Source: Haladaptatus sp. QDMS2 (GTDB lineage: Archaea; Halobacteriota; Halobacteria; Halobacteriales; Halococcaceae). Taken from it: a DNA stretch of 64,000 nt. Numbering within the stretch: position 1 is the stretch's first letter; the number at the start of each line of letters is the position of its first letter. A program made the translations under genes and the position numbers. Positions 61,997-64,000 of the stretch are shown here, piece after piece. The DNA is taken from assembly GCF_029338295.1 (NCBI RefSeq), contig NZ_CP119791.1:2888152-2952151 (forward strand), written 5' to 3'. The notes below the pieces were generated by a model. The model was given only the letters and a program-made list of their open reading frames with translations, was not told the origin of the DNA and did not search any database.

Positions 61997-62641
61997 ATGA
62001 ACGACCAAACCGCCGTCAACACTGTCGAGGAGTACTGCATGTTTGGCGAGGAACGCGTTTACCTGTTCATGGCGATTGCACGCCAGAAAGAGAACCCACA
62101 CCTCACCAGCAGTACAGAAGTCACGTTTCGTGAAGTCGTCACAGATACTCAAGACATTCGTCGGAAATTCGACCAGCTCCAGTCGTGGGCTCAACACTAC
62201 CGAACCGAATCCGGCGACCCACTGGCCTTTCGGCTGTATCTCTCCGTGAATGCCCGGAACACGGTAGACGGCTTCTTCAATTTTCAGGAGCAGACAAACG
62301 GCTGGATCAGAGCGTGGTTAAAGGGCGATGAGACTGCCCCCCGGAAGTTCAAGCGCCTGTCCAGTTACTGGAAATCTGAACTCCAGAAACCTACTGCGAG
62401 CGACGACTCACGATTCCTCTTCGACCTGGACGATACCTCAGAGGAGGATGCACAACGCCTGCTCGCATCTCTGGAGAAACAGACGTCGGTCGTGACGGTC
62501 CGTGAGTCACCGAATGGGTATCACATCGTGACGGAACCGTTCAACTACACTACTCTCGATATCGATGTCGAATATGATTTGAAGACGGATGGGATGTTGT
62601 TCGTTGGGTTTCTCAGTGACTCATCGGAGAGTGATGGGTGA
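61997..62641 (+). CDS. Unknown small protein, faintly primase-like
   Basis: A 214-residue cytosolic protein not recognised. N-terminal helical part (TVEEYCMFGEERVYLFMAIARQKENPHLT), then the core RFLFDLDDTSEEDAQRLLASLEKQTSVVTVRESPNGYHIVTEPFNYTTLDIDVEYDLKTDGMLFVGFL. The order D.D - (S)..G.H - h.D recalls the three motifs of archaeo-eukaryotic primases/PrimPols and certain virus proteins, but the domain is short and I give this as a guess. ATG 61997 chosen over an upstream ATG 61949. Lies in an accessory region. Confidence 0.45.
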   Translation: MNDQTAVNTVEEYCMFGEERVYLFMAIARQKENPHLTSSTEVTFREVVTDTQDIRRKFDQLQSWAQHYRTESGDPLAFRLYLSVNARNTVDGFFNFQEQTNGWIRAWLKGDETAPRKFKRLSSYWKSELQKPTASDDSRFLFDLDDTSEEDAQRLLASLEKQTSVVTVRESPNGYHIVTEPFNYTTLDIDVEYDLKTDGMLFVGFLSDSSESDG

Positions 62642-62714
62642 GTCTCTCGTATGGTGGTTCTGGCAATCGCCGGAACGGACATGAGTCGAATGTATGACTT
62701 CCAGCTATCTCCTT

Positions 62715-64000
62715 TCAGTTTTCGGCTTCACTTTCGAGAACGGCAACGACCTCGGTCAGATCGAAGAGACGGAGGTCATCGCGTTCGTCTGCAGCTTCTT
62801 CGACAGAGCGTTTGAATCCAGACCGGCTGAACAAGGCGAACTCAAATTCCGGCTCTCCACCCGCTTCGGGCGTCCAGTCGATATGGGGTGCGTCTTCTTC
62901 GAGAGCTGAGAGAACGTCATAGCCGAGGGGTGCGTTTGTGAACTTCGCTTCGCCAACGATCAGCGTCGATCCGTCGGTTGGTGCGACGACGTCCACCTCA
63001 CGGCCCTTGTACCACCACTGACTCGGAACCTGTGTGAGCTGGTAGTCTGTATAGAGTTCCGGTACTGCCTGATGACAGAGTGATTCGAACGTCTCACTGA
63101 CGAAGTCGGGCAATTCCGGTTCGATGAGATCAGCATAGGCGTTCTCGCCGTAGAGTTCGTACTGTCCACTTCGTCCGTAGAGATATCGGAAGTAAAACCG
63201 GAATACGGGGTCTCGGATGTGGTATCGAGTCTGTTTGCTGCGTGCCGGGTTGGCGAGTGCTGGATGGTGTTTCTCGATTATCTGGAGCGTTTCCAGCCGG
63301 TCGAAATAGTACGACGTGTTGGTGCTTTCGATACCGGCTCCCTGCGCGATTTCGTTCCGACTGCGGTTTCCACTCGCCATCGACTCCAGTACGGAAAAAT
63401 ACGTGTTCACCTCACTGAGCTCCATCTGGAGGACGGTTTCGGGTTCGTCATGGAGTGGTCCATCTGGGTCACACAACAACCGATTGATATTCTCTCCGAG
63501 ACGTTGCGACGGATCGAGTGGCATGAGATATCGGGGTGTGCCCCCGAAGACACCATAGACGAACACTCGCTCCTCGGGATCGTACGTGGGCACGAACTCG
63601 TTGATGGAGCGAAACGGGAGCTGAGTGAGTTCGAGACGGCCATTCGGTGTCTGTGATACGCGCCCGTAGAGTGGTGCCCCTCCATCGAGGATGTGCGTAT
63701 GAATCATCCCGATTGCAGAGCCCGTGAGTACGAGGGTTGCCTGACTCTCATCGACAGCCGTATCCCAGAGATGTTGAATGACCGAGGGGAGGCCCTCGTT
63801 CGATTCGATGAGGTACGGGAATTCGTCGATGACGATGATTGCGTCTTTGTCGACGAGGTGTTTCAGGAGGGGTTCCCACTCCTCTTTGACGGCCGTACTA
63901 TCGGGATACGTCGTGGCGGCTGCCTCGATGAACCGCCTGAGTTGTGTCGTCTCTGTTCCCTGGACTGCCTGATAGTACACCGCACCGTCGCGGTCGGCAA
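62715..64000 (-). CDS. Archaeal ATPase with C-terminal DUF234 domain, 5' end cut
   Basis: The frame is open to the right edge, so the protein begins outside the window. Visible: Walker B DAIIVIDEFPYLIE, sensor LVLTGSAIGMIHT, the arginine-rich YGRVSQTPNGRLELTQLPF region typical of these STAND-like ATPases, a winged helix (GNRSRNEIAQGAGIESTNTSYYFDRLETLQIIEKHHPA), and the C-terminal DUF234 nuclease-like part (EVDVVAPTDGSTLIVGEAKF, with E-D...E.K). Related proteins occur on archaeal mobile elements and are thought to be defence or regulatory ATPases; function unproven. The Walker A loop lies off the window. Confidence 0.8.
   Translation of the reverse strand, partial: ADRDGAVYYQAVQGTETTQLRRFIEAAATTYPDSTAVKEEWEPLLKHLVDKDAIIVIDEFPYLIESNEGLPSVIQHLWDTAVDESQATLVLTGSAIGMIHTHILDGGAPLYGRVSQTPNGRLELTQLPFRSINEFVPTYDPEERVFVYGVFGGTPRYLMPLDPSQRLGENINRLLCDPDGPLHDEPETVLQMELSEVNTYFSVLESMASGNRSRNEIAQGAGIESTNTSYYFDRLETLQIIEKHHPALANPARSKQTRYHIRDPVFRFYFRYLYGRSGQYELYGENAYADLIEPELPDFVSETFESLCHQAVPELYTDYQLTQVPSQWWYKGREVDVVAPTDGSTLIVGEAKFTNAPLGYDVLSALEEDAPHIDWTPEAGGEPEFEFALFSRSGFKRSVEEAADERDDLRLFDLTEVVAVLESEAEN

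Overview
The window is chromosomal DNA of a haloarchaeon (class Halobacteria). The signs are high G+C, acidic proteins, twin-arginine lipoprotein signals on secreted proteins, TATA/BRE promoters with leaderless or short-leader starts, halocyanins, HTH_10 (Bat-type) regulation, an intein-rich MCM helicase, and IS200/IS605-type TnpB elements. I would not name a genus. Both edges cut genes: a crotonase-family C-terminus at the left and a DUF234-type ATPase at the right.

Layout. (1) 1-2.0 kb: crotonase tail, a DUF2332 protein and a methyltransferase. (2) 2.0-10.25 kb, minus strand: one tight operon with a LIV-type ABC importer (binding protein, two ATPases, two permeases), an acyl-CoA ligase embedded among the transporter genes, a hotdog thioesterase and an amidohydrolase. 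This looks like uptake and CoA activation of an unknown carboxylic acid. (3) 10.4-13.2 kb: HIT protein, MinD-like protein, TnpB relic, DUF7504 protein and a frameshifted small gene. (4) 13.2-20.0 kb: mcm with three inteins. (5) 20.1-29.3 kb: housekeeping and signalling genes, plus tRNA-Pro(UGG) flanked by extra copies of its own 3' end. (6) 28.6-38.3 kb: acetate module with acs, DUF4212/SSS symporter subunits, UspA, a frameshifted Bat-type regulator and a second acs. (7) 38.3-50 kb: denitrification/copper island with nirK, a CGCGG peptide gene, two halocyanins (one broken), a multicopper oxidase, two DoxX proteins, a J-domain ferredoxin and a TnpB element. (8) 50-54 kb: hydrolase, Lrp regulator, CBS membrane protein, flavin reductase. 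(9) 54-64 kb: accessory region of low gene density with an AbrB/PIN toxin-antitoxin pair, a second TnpB element, a tRNA-fragment repeat, an AbrB relic, a YihY-TnpB fusion, an HTH/TumE-like pair, a lipoprotein, an unknown small protein and an ATPase.

Most notable: a recurring palindromic module in which a 21-30 nt core of shared sequence separates inverted copies of local sequence. It occurs at two tRNA-derived repeats and inside an IS end. Other highlights are the nirK-linked CGCGG peptide, the in-frame YihY-TnpB fusion, and helix-turn-helix-like segments inside mcm inteins. Four genes carry single-base frameshifts, several at C/G runs, so sequencing error must be excluded before calling them true pseudogenes.
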